In this document: piece after piece, positions 54,970 to 64,000 of the stretch
How positions within the stretch are numbered: position 1 is the stretch's first letter
Layout of the letters: each line of letters starts with the position of its first letter
Assembly (NCBI RefSeq): GCF_013240295.1
Contig: NZ_JABETK010000002.1
Location: forward strand, 1,240,001 to 1,304,000
From: Neoaquamicrobium sediminum
Lineage (GTDB): Bacteria > Pseudomonadota > Alphaproteobacteria > Rhizobiales > Rhizobiaceae
Length of the DNA: 64,000 nucleotides
Reading direction: 5' to 3'
The notes under the pieces: generated by a model
The model's input: only the letters and a program-made list of their open reading frames with translations
The model's database searches: none
Told to the model about the DNA's origin: nothing
Position numbers and translations under genes: made by a program

Positions 54970-57806
54970 CGGCTCCACTCCTGCCCGTAGCGCAGTTCGT
55001 CGGCTACCTCTTGCGTGCCCCGCTTCTGCGGCTCGAAATGCGGCTGGCTTGCCACGTCGGGCTCCGCCTTCTCGATGTTCACCCGCAGGTCGTACCAGGC
55101 GGCCTGCCCGGTGACGGGATCGGAATTCGACCAGCGCATGCCGTCGCCCTTCGGCGGCAGCAATTCATGGATCAGGTGGTTCATCAGGAAGCCTCTGGTC
55201 GCCTCCGGCGAAGCAGGGTCGAGTGCCCACGCCCCGCCCCGCTTGCCGATCGCGTTCCATGTCCACATCGTGTCGCGATTGACGGTCTCGGAACGTGCGA
55301 TCTCGACCTTGATGCGACCGTGATGCGATGTCAGCCAGACCCAGTCCCCGTCCTTCAGCCCGTGCGCGTCGCAGATCGCGCCGGGCACGTAGAGCGGGTT
55401 GCGGGTATGGATCTGGCGCAGCCACGCATTCATCGAGCCCCACGAATGGTACATCGCCATCGGGCGCTGCGTGATCGCGTGATATGGAAACGCCGACTTG
55501 TCCACGCCCGCTTCCTCGAACGGCTCATACCATGAGGGCAGCGGCGTAAACGCAGACATGATGCGCTCGCGATAGGCTTCCGGCGCCGCCGGCTCGCGAA
55601 GGCCCTGCGCCGACAGGCGGAACTTCTGCAGTTCTTCCGAATAGAGCTGGAACGTCACCGGCTGCGGCTGGTCGAAGAAACCCATCCGCACCGCAAAGTC
55701 CTGATAGGCCGCGTTGGCATGCTTGAAGAACTGCGCTTCGAGCGGAATATGCGCGGAAAAGAACGAACCATTCTCAATATAGCGGTTCAACTGGTCGGGG
55801 TTGGCCGCTCCCCTGCCCGCCCGGTCGGCTTCAAGGCCGCGAAACCCTGCCAGCGGCCCGATGCCGGGGCGTCTCTCATGGCGCACGATGTAATCGGCGT
55901 AGTCTGCGTAGAGCGGCTGCCCGCGGCTGTCGGAAAAGCCAGGCAGGCGCAGCCGCGCACCGAGGTCGATCAGCACGCTCTGGAAAGCGCGTACGTCACG
56001 GTTTGGCTCGACCACCGGCCAGCGGATGGCGTCATTGACGGAATCCGGCTCCGAGATGGGCCGGTCGAGCAACGAGATGCAGTCGTGCCGCTCCAGATAT
56101 GTCGTATCGGGCAGGACCAGATCGGCATAGGCCACCATTTCCGATGAATAGGCGTCGGAATAGATGATCTTGGGGATCTTGTACTCGCCCGTCGCCTCGT
56201 CCTTGTCCTCCAGCATCCTGATGGCGCCGGCCGTGTTCATAGACGAGTTCCAGGCCATGTTGGCCATGTAGAGGAACAACACGTCGACCGGATACGGATC
56301 GCCGGCATGCGCGTTGGCGATGACCATATGCATCAGGCCATGGGCCGAGATCGGCGCTTCCCAGGAAAACGCCTTGTCGATGCGTGTTGGCTTGCCATCG
56401 GCATCGACCAGAAGGTCCTCGGGCCCGAGCGGAAAGCCGAGATGCGGGCCGGCAAGCGGCTGGTTCGAGCCGAAATGCTCCGACTTGCCGTGCGGGCGAG
56501 GATGGGCATGCAGGGGCTTCGGGTAAGGCGGCTCGAAACGGAACCCGCCGGGGCAGTCGATCGCGCCGATCAGCACCTGCAGCATGTGCAGCGCCCGCGC
56601 CGTCTGGAACCCGTTGGAATGCGCCGAGATGCCGCGCATCGCGTGGAAAGAGACGGGCCGGCCTACAAAGGTCTGGTGTCGTTCGCCGTAAACATCCGTC
56701 CAAGGCTGCTCGATCTCGATCGCCTCGTCAAAGGCGACACGCCCGATTTCCTCGGCAAGGCCGCGAATGGTGGCGGCATCGATCCCAACGCGGTCGGCCA
56801 CGGCCTCGGGTGCGTGGCGCGGATCGAGATACTCTTCCGCAAGCAACTGGAACGACGGCGCCACGGCGCGCCCGTCCGGCAGCGTCGTGCGCCCGGAAAG
56901 CGACGGACGCGCGCCCTTCGTCCCGGCCGCCACGACGCGCTCGGTCACGGTTTCGAAGACCAGCGGCTTGCCTTCAACGTCCCGGGCGAACAGCCCATGA
57001 TCGGCCGTGCCCGGCGCGTCGATCACCAGCCACGGCGCATTGGAATAGCGGACAAGGTAGTCGACATCGATACGCCGCGCCTTAAGGAGTTCGTGCACGA
57101 GCGCCAGGATCAGCAGGCCGTCGGTTCCCGGCCGCACGCCGATCCAGTTGTCGGCAACCGCCGAATAGCCCGTGCGGACCGGATTGACTGAAACGAACCG
57201 CGCCCCGCGCTTCTTGAGCTTCGAGATGCCCATCTTGAGCGGGTTGGAATCGTGATCCTCGGCAACGCCGAACATCACGAACAGCTTCGTGCGCTCCCAG
57301 TCCGGCGCGCCGAATTCCCAGAAGGCGCCGCCGATCGTCATGATGCCGGCAGCCGCCATGTTGACGGAGCAGAACCCGCCATGCGCGGCGTAGTTGGGTG
57401 TGCCGAATTGCTGTGCCCAGAAGCTGGTGAGCGATTGCGACTGGTCGCGTCCGGTGAAGAATGCGAGCTTCTTCGGATCGCGGTCGCGTACTTCGCCGAG
57501 CCACCCGGTCGCGAGCGTCAACGCTTCGTCCCAGGAAATCTTGCGGAATTCGCCCGATCCGCGCGGACCGGTACGCAGCAGCGGCGAATCGAGCCGCGCC
57601 GGCGCATAGTGCTGCATGATGCCGGACGAGCCTTTGGCGCAAAGCACGCCGCGATTGACCGGATGGTCGCGGTTGCCTTCGATGTAGCGAATCTTGCCGT
57701 CCTTGAGGAGCACGTCGATGCCGCACCGGCAGGCGCACATGTAGCAGGTCGTCTTCCGGACCTCGTCCGAAACAGGTCTCGACAGTTCGACCCGGTGATC
57801 CGACAT
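54966..57806 (-). CDS. soeA: Molybdopterin oxidoreductase, sulfite dehydrogenase SoeA-like
   Basis: A 946-residue catalytic subunit of the DMSO reductase family. The N-terminal [4Fe-4S] group is CYMCACRCGIDV plus GVLCAKG. The probable molybdenum ligand is the Cys in AAHGGFCSVNMAAAG (about residue 148), as in polysulfide/thiosulfate reductases, not Ser as in DmsA. MGD-binding segments include FGVAEDHDSNP, NPVRTGYSAVADNWIG and RPGTDGLLILALVHELL. No twin-arginine signal is seen, so the enzyme is cytoplasmic, as for Allochromatium SoeABC, which oxidises sulfite to sulfate. The start is ATG 57806 with GGGAG upstream. The substrate is inferred from overall similarity and could differ. Confidence 0.82.
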   Translation of the reverse strand: MSDHRVELSRPVSDEVRKTTCYMCACRCGIDVLLKDGKIRYIEGNRDHPVNRGVLCAKGSSGIMQHYAPARLDSPLLRTGPRGSGEFRKISWDEALTLATGWLGEVRDRDPKKLAFFTGRDQSQSLTSFWAQQFGTPNYAAHGGFCSVNMAAAGIMTIGGAFWEFGAPDWERTKLFVMFGVAEDHDSNPLKMGISKLKKRGARFVSVNPVRTGYSAVADNWIGVRPGTDGLLILALVHELLKARRIDVDYLVRYSNAPWLVIDAPGTADHGLFARDVEGKPLVFETVTERVVAAGTKGARPSLSGRTTLPDGRAVAPSFQLLAEEYLDPRHAPEAVADRVGIDAATIRGLAEEIGRVAFDEAIEIEQPWTDVYGERHQTFVGRPVSFHAMRGISAHSNGFQTARALHMLQVLIGAIDCPGGFRFEPPYPKPLHAHPRPHGKSEHFGSNQPLAGPHLGFPLGPEDLLVDADGKPTRIDKAFSWEAPISAHGLMHMVIANAHAGDPYPVDVLFLYMANMAWNSSMNTAGAIRMLEDKDEATGEYKIPKIIYSDAYSSEMVAYADLVLPDTTYLERHDCISLLDRPISEPDSVNDAIRWPVVEPNRDVRAFQSVLIDLGARLRLPGFSDSRGQPLYADYADYIVRHERRPGIGPLAGFRGLEADRAGRGAANPDQLNRYIENGSFFSAHIPLEAQFFKHANAAYQDFAVRMGFFDQPQPVTFQLYSEELQKFRLSAQGLREPAAPEAYRERIMSAFTPLPSWYEPFEEAGVDKSAFPYHAITQRPMAMYHSWGSMNAWLRQIHTRNPLYVPGAICDAHGLKDGDWVWLTSHHGRIKVEIARSETVNRDTMWTWNAIGKRGGAWALDPASPEATRGFLMNHLIHELLPPKGDGMRWSNSDPVTGQAAWYDLRVNIEKAEPDVASQPHFEPQKRGTQEVADELRYGQEWSR

Positions 57807-57908
57807 CGTTGAGCGCTCCCTCACCTCCTCAGGTCTATGCAAGACGGTTCGGGATTGAAATGCCGGAAAGGCGACATGAAGTGGAATATTTTTCGCCGGC
57901 TGGCGGTC

Positions 57909-58337
57909 TCAGTTTTCCACGATGATGCGCGTGTTGCCTGCGCCCACCTGGCGCACCAGTCGGTAGAAGGCTTCCGCGTTGGGCGTCGCGAGCCGCACGC
58001 AGCCATGCGAGGCAGGCTGTCCAAGCCGGCTGACGGCATCCGTTCCGTGCACCGCCCAGCCGCGGTCGTAGAAGACGGCAAAGGGCATCGGCGCGTTGTC
58101 GTAGGTGCGCGAGAGCCAAAGCTTGTGCACTCTGTAGGGCCGGAACTCGCCACGCGGCGTCGTATAACCGGCACGCGCGGTCGAAACGGGCCACTCGTAG
58201 AGCACCTTGCCGTAATGCGTGACCGTCATCTTCTGCGCGGCGACGTCAACGCGCGCCACGACACTGGATGCCTGGGCCGAAAGGCCGGAAAAGAGCAGCA
58301 ACGCCGCCGATGCAGCGGCCAGCACAAACCTGTTCAT
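57909..58337 (-). CDS. L,D-transpeptidase (YkuD domain)
   Basis: A 142-residue exported protein making 3-3 peptidoglycan cross-links or attaching proteins to the wall. The signal peptide is MNRFVLAAASAALLLFSGLSAQA. The YkuD domain fills the rest, with VSTARAGYTTPRGEFRPYRV and the active-site block HGTDAVSRLGQPASHGCVRL (catalytic Cys and His). The start is ATG 58337; an upstream extension has no signal-like character. It lies 103 bases from soeA, on the same strand but probably with its own promoter, and is divergent from the M20 deacylase. Confidence 0.9.
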   Translation of the reverse strand: MNRFVLAAASAALLLFSGLSAQASSVVARVDVAAQKMTVTHYGKVLYEWPVSTARAGYTTPRGEFRPYRVHKLWLSRTYDNAPMPFAVFYDRGWAVHGTDAVSRLGQPASHGCVRLATPNAEAFYRLVRQVGAGNTRIIVEN

Positions 58338-58518
58338 GCGTCGAACCCCAAACTGTCCCATCCCACGAGGCACATTGTGCACCCTCGGGCGATTTCGGGC
58401 GAGTCTGACGCAGATTTCCTAACAATCTTTCGCATATCGGGCTGGCTGGCATAATGAAATCAGGCTGGACCAAAGAGCCTGCTTGCCAGCCCCCAATCCT
58501 GCCTGCTCAATAGCGCGC

Positions 58519-59798
58519 ATGAACGAACAGCTCTTCCGCGCCATAGACGACCGCCGCGACGAACTCGTCGCTCTCACTGCCGACCTGATCCGCTTTCCGA
58601 CGGTGAACCCGCCGGGCGAGGCCTACACGCCTTGCGCCGAGTTCATCGCCAACCGGCTTAGGAAGCGCCGCTTCGAGACCCAGCTTATCCGGGGGCAGGA
58701 CACGCCGGGCGATTCGGACCGTTATCCGCGTACCAATGTCGTCGCCCGGTTCGACGGACGCGGCCACGGCCCCACGGTGCATTTCAACTCGCATATCGAC
58801 GTGGTGGAGGCCGGCGAAGGCTGGACGGTCGATCCCTATGGCGGCATCGTGAAGGACGGCCGCGTCTATGGGCGCGGCGCCTGCGACATGAAGGGCGGCC
58901 TCGCGGCCTCCATCATCGCTGCCGAAGTGTTCATGGATGTCTATCCGGATTTTCCAGGTGCCATCGAGATTTCGGGCACTGTCGACGAGGAGTCGGGCGG
59001 TTTCGGCGGCGTGGCCTATCTCGCCTCCAAGGGCTTCTTCTCGAAGCCGCGTGTCGACCACGTCATCATTCCCGAACCGCTCAACAAGGACCGCATCTGC
59101 CTCGGTCATCGCGGCGTCTGGTGGGCGGAGATCGAAACTAAGGGCAGGATCGCGCACGGCTCCATGCCGTTCCTCGGCGATTCGGCGATCCGCCACATGG
59201 GCGCGGTGCTGCACGCCTTCGAGGAAGAGCTTTTCCCCGCCCTCGACCGCAAACAGACCCAGATGCCGGTGGTGCCGGAAGGCGCGCGCCGCTCGACCAT
59301 GAACATCAACTCGATCCATGGCGGCCAGACCGAGGACTTCTTCCCCGGCCTGCCCTCGCCCAACGTCGCGGATACGTGCCGCACGGTGATCGACCGCCGC
59401 TTCCTGTTGGAAGAATCTATCGACCAGGTGAAGGGCGAGGTCACCTCCATTCTCGACCGGCTCAAGCGCGAACGCCCGAAATTCGACTATTCGATCCGTG
59501 ACCTGATGGAAGTCCAGCCGACCATGACCGAACGCGACGCGCCGGTTGTGACGGCGGTCGCCGAAGGCATCCGCGAAATCTTCGGCAAGGAGCCGGACTA
59601 CGTGATTTCGCCCGGCACCTACGACCAGAAACATGTCGCCCGCATCGGCCACCTGCACGACTGCATCGCCTACGGCCCGGGTATCCTCGACCTCGCCCAC
59701 CAGCCGGACGAGTGGGTGGGCATCGACGACATGGTCGATCCGCCAAGGTCATGGCCATCGGGCTGGATGTGCTGTTGCGCGGCGCTCTGCGTGGCTGA
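58519..59798 (+). CDS. M20 family deacylase/peptidase (ArgE/DapE-like), one frameshift
   Basis: About 426 residues after repair. It is a zinc amidase of the acetylornithine deacetylase/succinyl-diaminopimelate desuccinylase group. Metal ligands are visible in VHFNSHIDVVEAG (His, Asp), GRGACDMKGGLAAS (bridging Asp), GTVDEESGGFGG (catalytic Glu and ligand Glu) and TYDQKHVAR near the end (His). The last codons break near 59739-59741, after GIDDMVD. One added base gives SAKVMAIGLDVLL and stop 59796-59798 in place of a Cys-rich tail to 59907. It heads an operon with a peptide-type ABC transporter, so it probably processes the imported acylated amino acid or dipeptide, by inference. Confidence 0.85.
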
Positions 59799-59903
59799 AG
59801 CCTCGAAGCGCTCATGTGCGCTTTGCGGCGCAACAAAGTCGATTTACTCCCCGTGCGTTTCGCGCTTTGATCGCCGGGGTTCAGTTTGCATCGGGAGATC
59901 GTC

Positions 59904-61385
59904 ATGAAGCTTTTGAAATCCGTTCTCGTGGCCACGGCGCTTGCGCTCGCCACGTCGAGCGCGGCCATTGCCCAGCGCACGGACATCGTCATCGGCATGG
60001 TGCTTGAGCCGCCGCATCTCGATCCGACCGCCGGTGCCGCAGCCGCGATCAAGGAAGTCGGCTATGCGAACATCTTCGAAGGACTGACCCGCATCGGCCC
60101 CGACGGCGCGGTTCAGCCCGGACTGGCCGAAAGCTGGGAAATCTCAGACGATGGCAAGGTTTATACCTTCAAGCTGCACACGGGCGTGAAGTTTCACGAC
60201 GGCGCGGACTTCAGCGCCGAGGACGTGAAATTCTCCATCGACCGCGCCATGGCCGAGGATTCCGTCAATCCGCAGAAAGGCCTCTATTCGGCGATCGAGA
60301 AGGTGGAGGTCGTCGACCCGGCGACCGTCGTCGTGACCCTCAAGCACCCGCAGGGCGCGTTCCTTTGGAACATGGGCTGGGGTGAGGCAGCCATCGTCTC
60401 CCCGGCCTCTGCCGACGGCAACAAGGAAAAGCCCATCGGTACCGGCCCATTCAAGTTCGAGAACTGGGCCAAGGGCTCCTCGATCACGCTTGTGAAGAAC
60501 CCCGACTACTGGGGCGAGGAAGTCGCGCTCGACAAGGCCGAGTTCCGCATCATCCCGGACGCGGCAGCGGCTGTTCCAGCACTTCTGTCCGGCGACGTGC
60601 ATGCCTTCTCCAACATGCCGGCCGGCGACGCCCTGCCGCAGATCGAAAGCGATCCGCGGTTCAAGGTCGTGATCGGCTCGACCGAGGGCGAGACCGTTCT
60701 GGCGACCAACAACAAGAAGGAGCCGTTCGACAAGCTGGAGGTGCGCCAAGCCATCGCCCACGCGCTCAACCGCGACGAGATCATCGCCGGCACCCCGCCC
60801 GGCCTCGGCGTGCCGATCGGTTCGCACTTCGCGCCCCACCATCCGGCCTATGTCGACCTGACCGGCACCTATCCCTACGATCCTGAAAAGGCGAAGGAAC
60901 TGCTGGCCCAGGCGGGCTTCCCCGATGGCTTCTCCGCGACGCTGAAGCTCCCGCCTCCCGGCTACGCCCGTGACGGCGGCCAGATCATCGCCTCGCAGTT
61001 GCGGCAGGTGGGCATCAATCTCGAGATCATTCCGCTGGAATGGGCCGACTGGCTGAGCCAGGTCTTCACCGACAAGAACTACGACCTTTCCATCGTCTCC
61101 CATGTCGAGCCGATGGACATCGGCATATATGCGCGGCCGGACTACTACTTCCAGTACCAGAACCCCGAGTTCAACGCGGTCATGGAAGAGCTCGAGATCA
61201 CGACCGACGAGGCCAAGCGCAACGAGCTTTACGGCAAGGCCCAGCGCATCCTCGCGGAGGATGCCGTCAACGGCTTCCTGTTCCAGCTCCCCAAGGTCGG
61301 CGTGTGGGACGCCAAGATCGAAGGCATGTGGGAGAACTGGCCGCTTTCGGTGGCCGACCTGACCAAGGTCCACTGGACCGAATAG
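59904..61385 (+). CDS. ABC transporter substrate-binding protein, peptide/opine type (SBP_bac_5)
   Basis: A 493-residue periplasmic receptor. The signal peptide is MKLLKSVLVATALALATSSA with cleavage near AIA-QR. Family 5 signatures are PPHLDPTAGAAAAIKEVGYANIFEGLTRI, split about 40-68, KVYTFKLHTGVKFHDGADFSAEDV near 92-115, and KPIGTGPFKFENW. It resembles DppA/OppA-like receptors. Ligands are short peptides, opines or similar; the exact one is unknown. The true start is ATG 59904 with GGGAGA about ten bases upstream. A terminator-like hairpin separates it from the permease genes. Confidence 0.88.
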   Translation: MKLLKSVLVATALALATSSAAIAQRTDIVIGMVLEPPHLDPTAGAAAAIKEVGYANIFEGLTRIGPDGAVQPGLAESWEISDDGKVYTFKLHTGVKFHDGADFSAEDVKFSIDRAMAEDSVNPQKGLYSAIEKVEVVDPATVVVTLKHPQGAFLWNMGWGEAAIVSPASADGNKEKPIGTGPFKFENWAKGSSITLVKNPDYWGEEVALDKAEFRIIPDAAAAVPALLSGDVHAFSNMPAGDALPQIESDPRFKVVIGSTEGETVLATNNKKEPFDKLEVRQAIAHALNRDEIIAGTPPGLGVPIGSHFAPHHPAYVDLTGTYPYDPEKAKELLAQAGFPDGFSATLKLPPPGYARDGGQIIASQLRQVGINLEIIPLEWADWLSQVFTDKNYDLSIVSHVEPMDIGIYARPDYYFQYQNPEFNAVMEELEITTDEAKRNELYGKAQRILAEDAVNGFLFQLPKVGVWDAKIEGMWENWPLSVADLTKVHWTE

Positions 61386-61400
61386 CCTGGACACCGGCAG

Positions 61401-61438
61401 TGCCTCCCCGGCTTCCGGCCTGGGGAGGCATCATTTTT
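61401..61438 (+). terminator. Hairpin plus T-run after the ABC receptor gene (partial terminator)
   Basis: TGCCTCCCC (61401-61409) pairs perfectly with GGGGAGGCA (61422-61430). Between them a second short stem GGC/GCC closes the loop. TTTTT follows at 61434-61438. It lies 16 bases after the receptor stop and 20 before the permease start, and so probably limits read-through to give receptor excess over permease. Confidence 0.75.
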
Positions 61439-61457
61439 CAGGAACGATCCGCCCTTC

Positions 61458-62405
61458 ATGACCGCCTTTCTCGCCAAACGCATCGGCATCGGCCTCCTGA
61501 CGCTGATGGTTGCTTCGGCAGTCGTTTTCGGCGTGCTGGAGATCCTGCCCGGCGACCCGGCGCAGCTCATGCTGGGCATGAACGCGACCCCTGAAGCGCT
61601 CGCGAACCTGCGCGAGCAGATGGGGCTCAACCAGCCGGTGCTGCTGCGCTATTTCACATGGGTCGGCGGCATGCTGGTGGGCGATTTCGGCCGATCTTTC
61701 ACCTATTCCTCGCCGGTCATCGACCTGATCGCCGAACGCGTGGTTGTCTCGCTGCCGCTGGCGATCATTTCGCTCATCCTGTCGACAGCGATCGCCATTC
61801 CGGTCGGCATATTCTCGGCGGCCCGACGCGGCAAGGCCGCGGACACCGTCTCGATGGGCGCAGCACAGATCGGCGTCGCGATCCCCAATTTCTGGTTCGC
61901 GCTGCTGCTGATCTACGTCTTCGCGGTGTGGCTGAGGCTGGTGCCCTCCGGCGGCTTTCCCGGGTGGAGCGCCGGCATCTGGCCGGGCATCAAGGCGCTT
62001 CTCCTGCCGGCCGTAGCGCTTGCCCTTCCGCAGGCCGCGATCCTTGCCCGCGTGACCCGCTCCGCCATGCTCGAAGTGCTCGGCGAGGACTATATCCGCA
62101 CCGCGCGCGCCAAGGGCATGCCGCGCCGTACCGTGTTGTGGCGCCATGCGCTCCGCAACGCGATGATACCGGTGTTGACGATCCTCGGCCTGCAATTCGC
62201 GTTCCTGCTCGCCGGCACCATCATCATCGAGAACGTCTTCTACCTGCCGGGGCTCGGCCGGCTCGTCTTCCAGGCGATCACGCAGCGCGACCTGATCGTG
62301 GTTGAGGGCGTCGTCATGCTGCTCGTGGCGAGCGTCGTCGTCGTCAACATCGTCGTCGACATCCTCTATGCGGTGGTCGACCCGCGACTGAGGATAGCCG
62401 CATGA
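61458..62405 (+). CDS. ABC transporter permease, DppB type
   Basis: A 315-residue inner-membrane permease with six predicted helices. The first is near 9-30, and the rest form the binding-protein-dependent transport domain. The EAA loop reads EDYIRTARAKGMPRRTVLWRHALRNAMIP (about 205-233) and contacts the ATPase. MGLNQPVLLRYFTWVGGMLVGDFGRSF, split about 55-80, is typical of DppB. The start is ATG 61458. The end overlaps the next permease gene by four bases (ATGA). Confidence 0.9.
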   Translation: MTAFLAKRIGIGLLTLMVASAVVFGVLEILPGDPAQLMLGMNATPEALANLREQMGLNQPVLLRYFTWVGGMLVGDFGRSFTYSSPVIDLIAERVVVSLPLAIISLILSTAIAIPVGIFSAARRGKAADTVSMGAAQIGVAIPNFWFALLLIYVFAVWLRLVPSGGFPGWSAGIWPGIKALLLPAVALALPQAAILARVTRSAMLEVLGEDYIRTARAKGMPRRTVLWRHALRNAMIPVLTILGLQFAFLLAGTIIIENVFYLPGLGRLVFQAITQRDLIVVEGVVMLLVASVVVVNIVVDILYAVVDPRLRIAA

Positions 62406-63273
62406 GCATGCAGCCGCTTTCCGCCGAACCGACCGGCTGGCGCGCCCTGGTCCGCATGGCCTTTGCCAACCGTTCCTTCCTGGTCGGCTTCATCATCACG
62501 GCACTGATCGCCGCGATGGCGCTCGTCTCGTTTTTGTGGACGCCTTACGACGTCACGCATCTTGTGGTCGCCGACCGGATGAAGGGCCTCTCGGCCGAGC
62601 ACCCCTTCGGCACCGATCATTTCGGCCGCGACATCCTTTCGATGATCATGGTCGGCTCGCGCAATTCAATCGCCGTCGCCCTTGTGGCCGTCGGCATCGG
62701 CATGGGCATCGGCGTTCCGCTAGGCTGCTGGGCGCGGCACGCGGCGGCTGGATTGACGAGGCGCTGATGCGCTTCAACGACGTGGTGTTCGCCTTCCCGG
62801 CCCTGCTTTCGGCGGTGATGATCACGGCGATCTTCGGCCCCGGTGCAATCAACGCCATTATTGCCATCGGCATCTTCAACGTGCCCGTCTTCGCGCGCGT
62901 CGCGCGGGCCGGCGCGCTGTCTCTGTGGCCACGCGAATATGTGCTGGCGGCGCGGGCGGCGGGCAAGGGCAAAGCGCTCATCACCATCGAGCACATCCTG
63001 CCCAACATTGCGTCGATCCTGCTGGTTCAGGGCACCATCCAGTTCGCGCTGGGTATCCTGGCCGAAGCAGGGCTTTCCTATCTGGGTCTCGGCGCACAGC
63101 CGCCTATGCCTTCGTGGGGGCGGATGCTGTTCGACGCGCAGACGCGCATGATGGTCGCGCCGCATCTGGCGATCTTCCCCGGCCTTGCCATCGTCATCAC
63201 CGTTCTGGGGCTCAACCTTCTGGGTGACGGCCTGCGCGACATGCTCGACCCGAAATTGAGACGCCAGCGATGA
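62402..63273 (+). CDS. ABC transporter permease, DppC type (one frameshift)
   Basis: About 290 residues after repair. The N-terminal DppC region is AFANRSFLVGFIITALIAAMAL, split as one helix about 23-45. HPFGTDHFGRDILSMIMVGSRNS follows, then the membrane core with the EAA loop (PREYVLAARAAGKGKALITIEHILPN). The C-terminus is LNLLGDGLRDMLDPKLRR. The frame breaks at about 62725 after GVPLG. One added base gives LLGAARGGWIDEALMRFNDV, the conserved DppC sequence. The stop overlaps the ATPase start (ATGA). Confidence 0.9.
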
Positions 63274-64000
63274 GCCTGCTCGAAATCGAAAACCTGCGGC
63301 TCGAGATCGGCGATACGTCGATCCTCAAGGACATCGACCTGACCATCGAACAGGGCGAAGTGATGGGGCTGGTTGGCGAATCGGGCTCCGGCAAGTCAAT
63401 GACGGCGCTCACTGTCATGCAGCTCCTTCCGGAAGCGGCACGGGCGCAAGGGCGCGTGACCTTCGACGGGATCGACATCCTGTCCGCCCCCGAAGCCGCC
63501 ATGAACAAGCTTCGCGGCGACGATATCGGCATGGTTTTCCAGGAGCCGATGACGGCGCTGAACCCGGTAAAAACCATCGGCGAGCAGGTGGCCGAGGGTA
63601 TTCGCTGGCACACTGGCGCCAACCGCGCCGATGCCGAGCAGACAGCGCGCCAGATACTAGACCGAGTGGGCCTGCCGGAAGCGAAGTTCCCGCTCGCGCG
63701 CTATCCGCATGAGCTTTCCGGCGGCCAACGCCAGCGCGTGGTGATCGCGATTGCCTGCGCCTTGAAGCCCAAGCTGCTGATCGCCGACGAGCCGACGACC
63801 GCACTCGACGTGGTGCTGCAGAAGCAGATACTCGAACTGCTGCGCGACCTCGTCGACGAGCGGAAGATGGGCCTGCTGCTGATCTCCCACGACCTCGCGG
63901 TCGTCGCCGACATGGCCGACCGCATCACCATCATGCGCCACGGCGAGGTCATGGAGGACGGCGAGACCGCCCGCACGCTTTCGGAGCAGGTGCATCCTTA
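63270..64000 (+). CDS. ABC transporter ATP-binding protein, DppD type (3' end cut by the window)
   Basis: The first 243 residues are visible; the frame stays open to the last base. Walker A is GESGSGKSMT (about 36-45). The Q-loop follows in GMVFQEPMTALNPVKTIGEQV, the signature is HELSGGQRQRVVIAIA, Walker B is LLIADEPTTALD, and the switch is ISHDLAVV. This is the oligopeptide/dipeptide class, which has a C-terminal Fe-S or oligopeptide domain; that part or a fused second ATPase may lie beyond the edge. The start is ATG 63270, overlapping the DppC stop. Confidence 0.93.
   Translation, partial: MSLLEIENLRLEIGDTSILKDIDLTIEQGEVMGLVGESGSGKSMTALTVMQLLPEAARAQGRVTFDGIDILSAPEAAMNKLRGDDIGMVFQEPMTALNPVKTIGEQVAEGIRWHTGANRADAEQTARQILDRVGLPEAKFPLARYPHELSGGQRQRVVIAIACALKPKLLIADEPTTALDVVLQKQILELLRDLVDERKMGLLLISHDLAVVADMADRITIMRHGEVMEDGETARTLSEQVHP

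Overview
The window is a stretch of high-GC alphaproteobacterial chromosome. It is most likely from the Hyphomicrobiales (Rhizobiales), in or near Phyllobacteriaceae (Mesorhizobium-like). The best evidence is a RirA-type Rrf2 iron regulator with its three cysteines, a complete rhizobial-type hmu haem locus with a TGA-N9-TCA operator, and the acpXL-fabF-fabF-adh-lpxXL cluster for very-long-chain fatty acid modified lipid A. No rRNA, tRNA, CRISPR array, transposase, integrase or phage gene was seen.

Layout. 1-9 kb: catabolic genes (FAH hydrolase, quinone oxidoreductase, GST, D-arginine-dehydrogenase-like flavoprotein, acetylpolyamine amidohydrolase, IclR regulator, EamA exporter, a broken flavoprotein, an SDR). 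9-12 kb: a TRAP transporter. 12-16 kb: PPK2, then a Rieske oxygenase/reductase pair resembling glycine betaine demethylase GbcAB, preceded by a cobalamin riboswitch on the same strand. 16-20 kb: deoC and a two-domain ALDH16-like dehydrogenase. 20-21.4 kb: a tandem pair of uncharacterised membrane proteins with an HTH-like N-terminus. 21.7-26 kb: maiA, MaoC hydratase, lactate-monooxygenase-like enzyme, DUF445, GNAT. 26.4-36.8 kb: rirA, hmuVUTSP, and divergently hmuR, a small secreted protein, exbB, exbD, tonB and hmuQ. 36.8-41 kb: putA and its Lrp-type regulator. 41-48 kb: dihaem peroxidase with a FixH-like protein, kdgK, galM, succinate-semialdehyde dehydrogenase, an AEC transporter and a histidine-phosphatase-like protein. 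48-53 kb: the VLCFA lipid A cluster. 53-58 kb: a SoeABC/DmsABC-type molybdoenzyme with a long inverted repeat inside the operon. 58-64 kb: L,D-transpeptidase, an M20 deacylase and a peptide-type ABC transporter that runs off the window.

The genes form coherent modules: haem capture (HmuR powered by ExbBD-TonB), import (HmuTUV), handling and degradation (HmuS, HmuP, HmuQ) under RirA; proline catabolism under PutR; C28 fatty acid synthesis and transfer to lipid A; and betaine demethylation apparently under cobalamin control.

Data quality matters here. At least fourteen conserved reading frames are interrupted, thirteen of them by exactly one missing base and mostly in runs of four or five G or C. 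This pattern looks like indel error in the assembly rather than gene decay. Such genes are annotated as full-length with the break position given; only the flavoprotein with three breaks is listed as a pseudogene.
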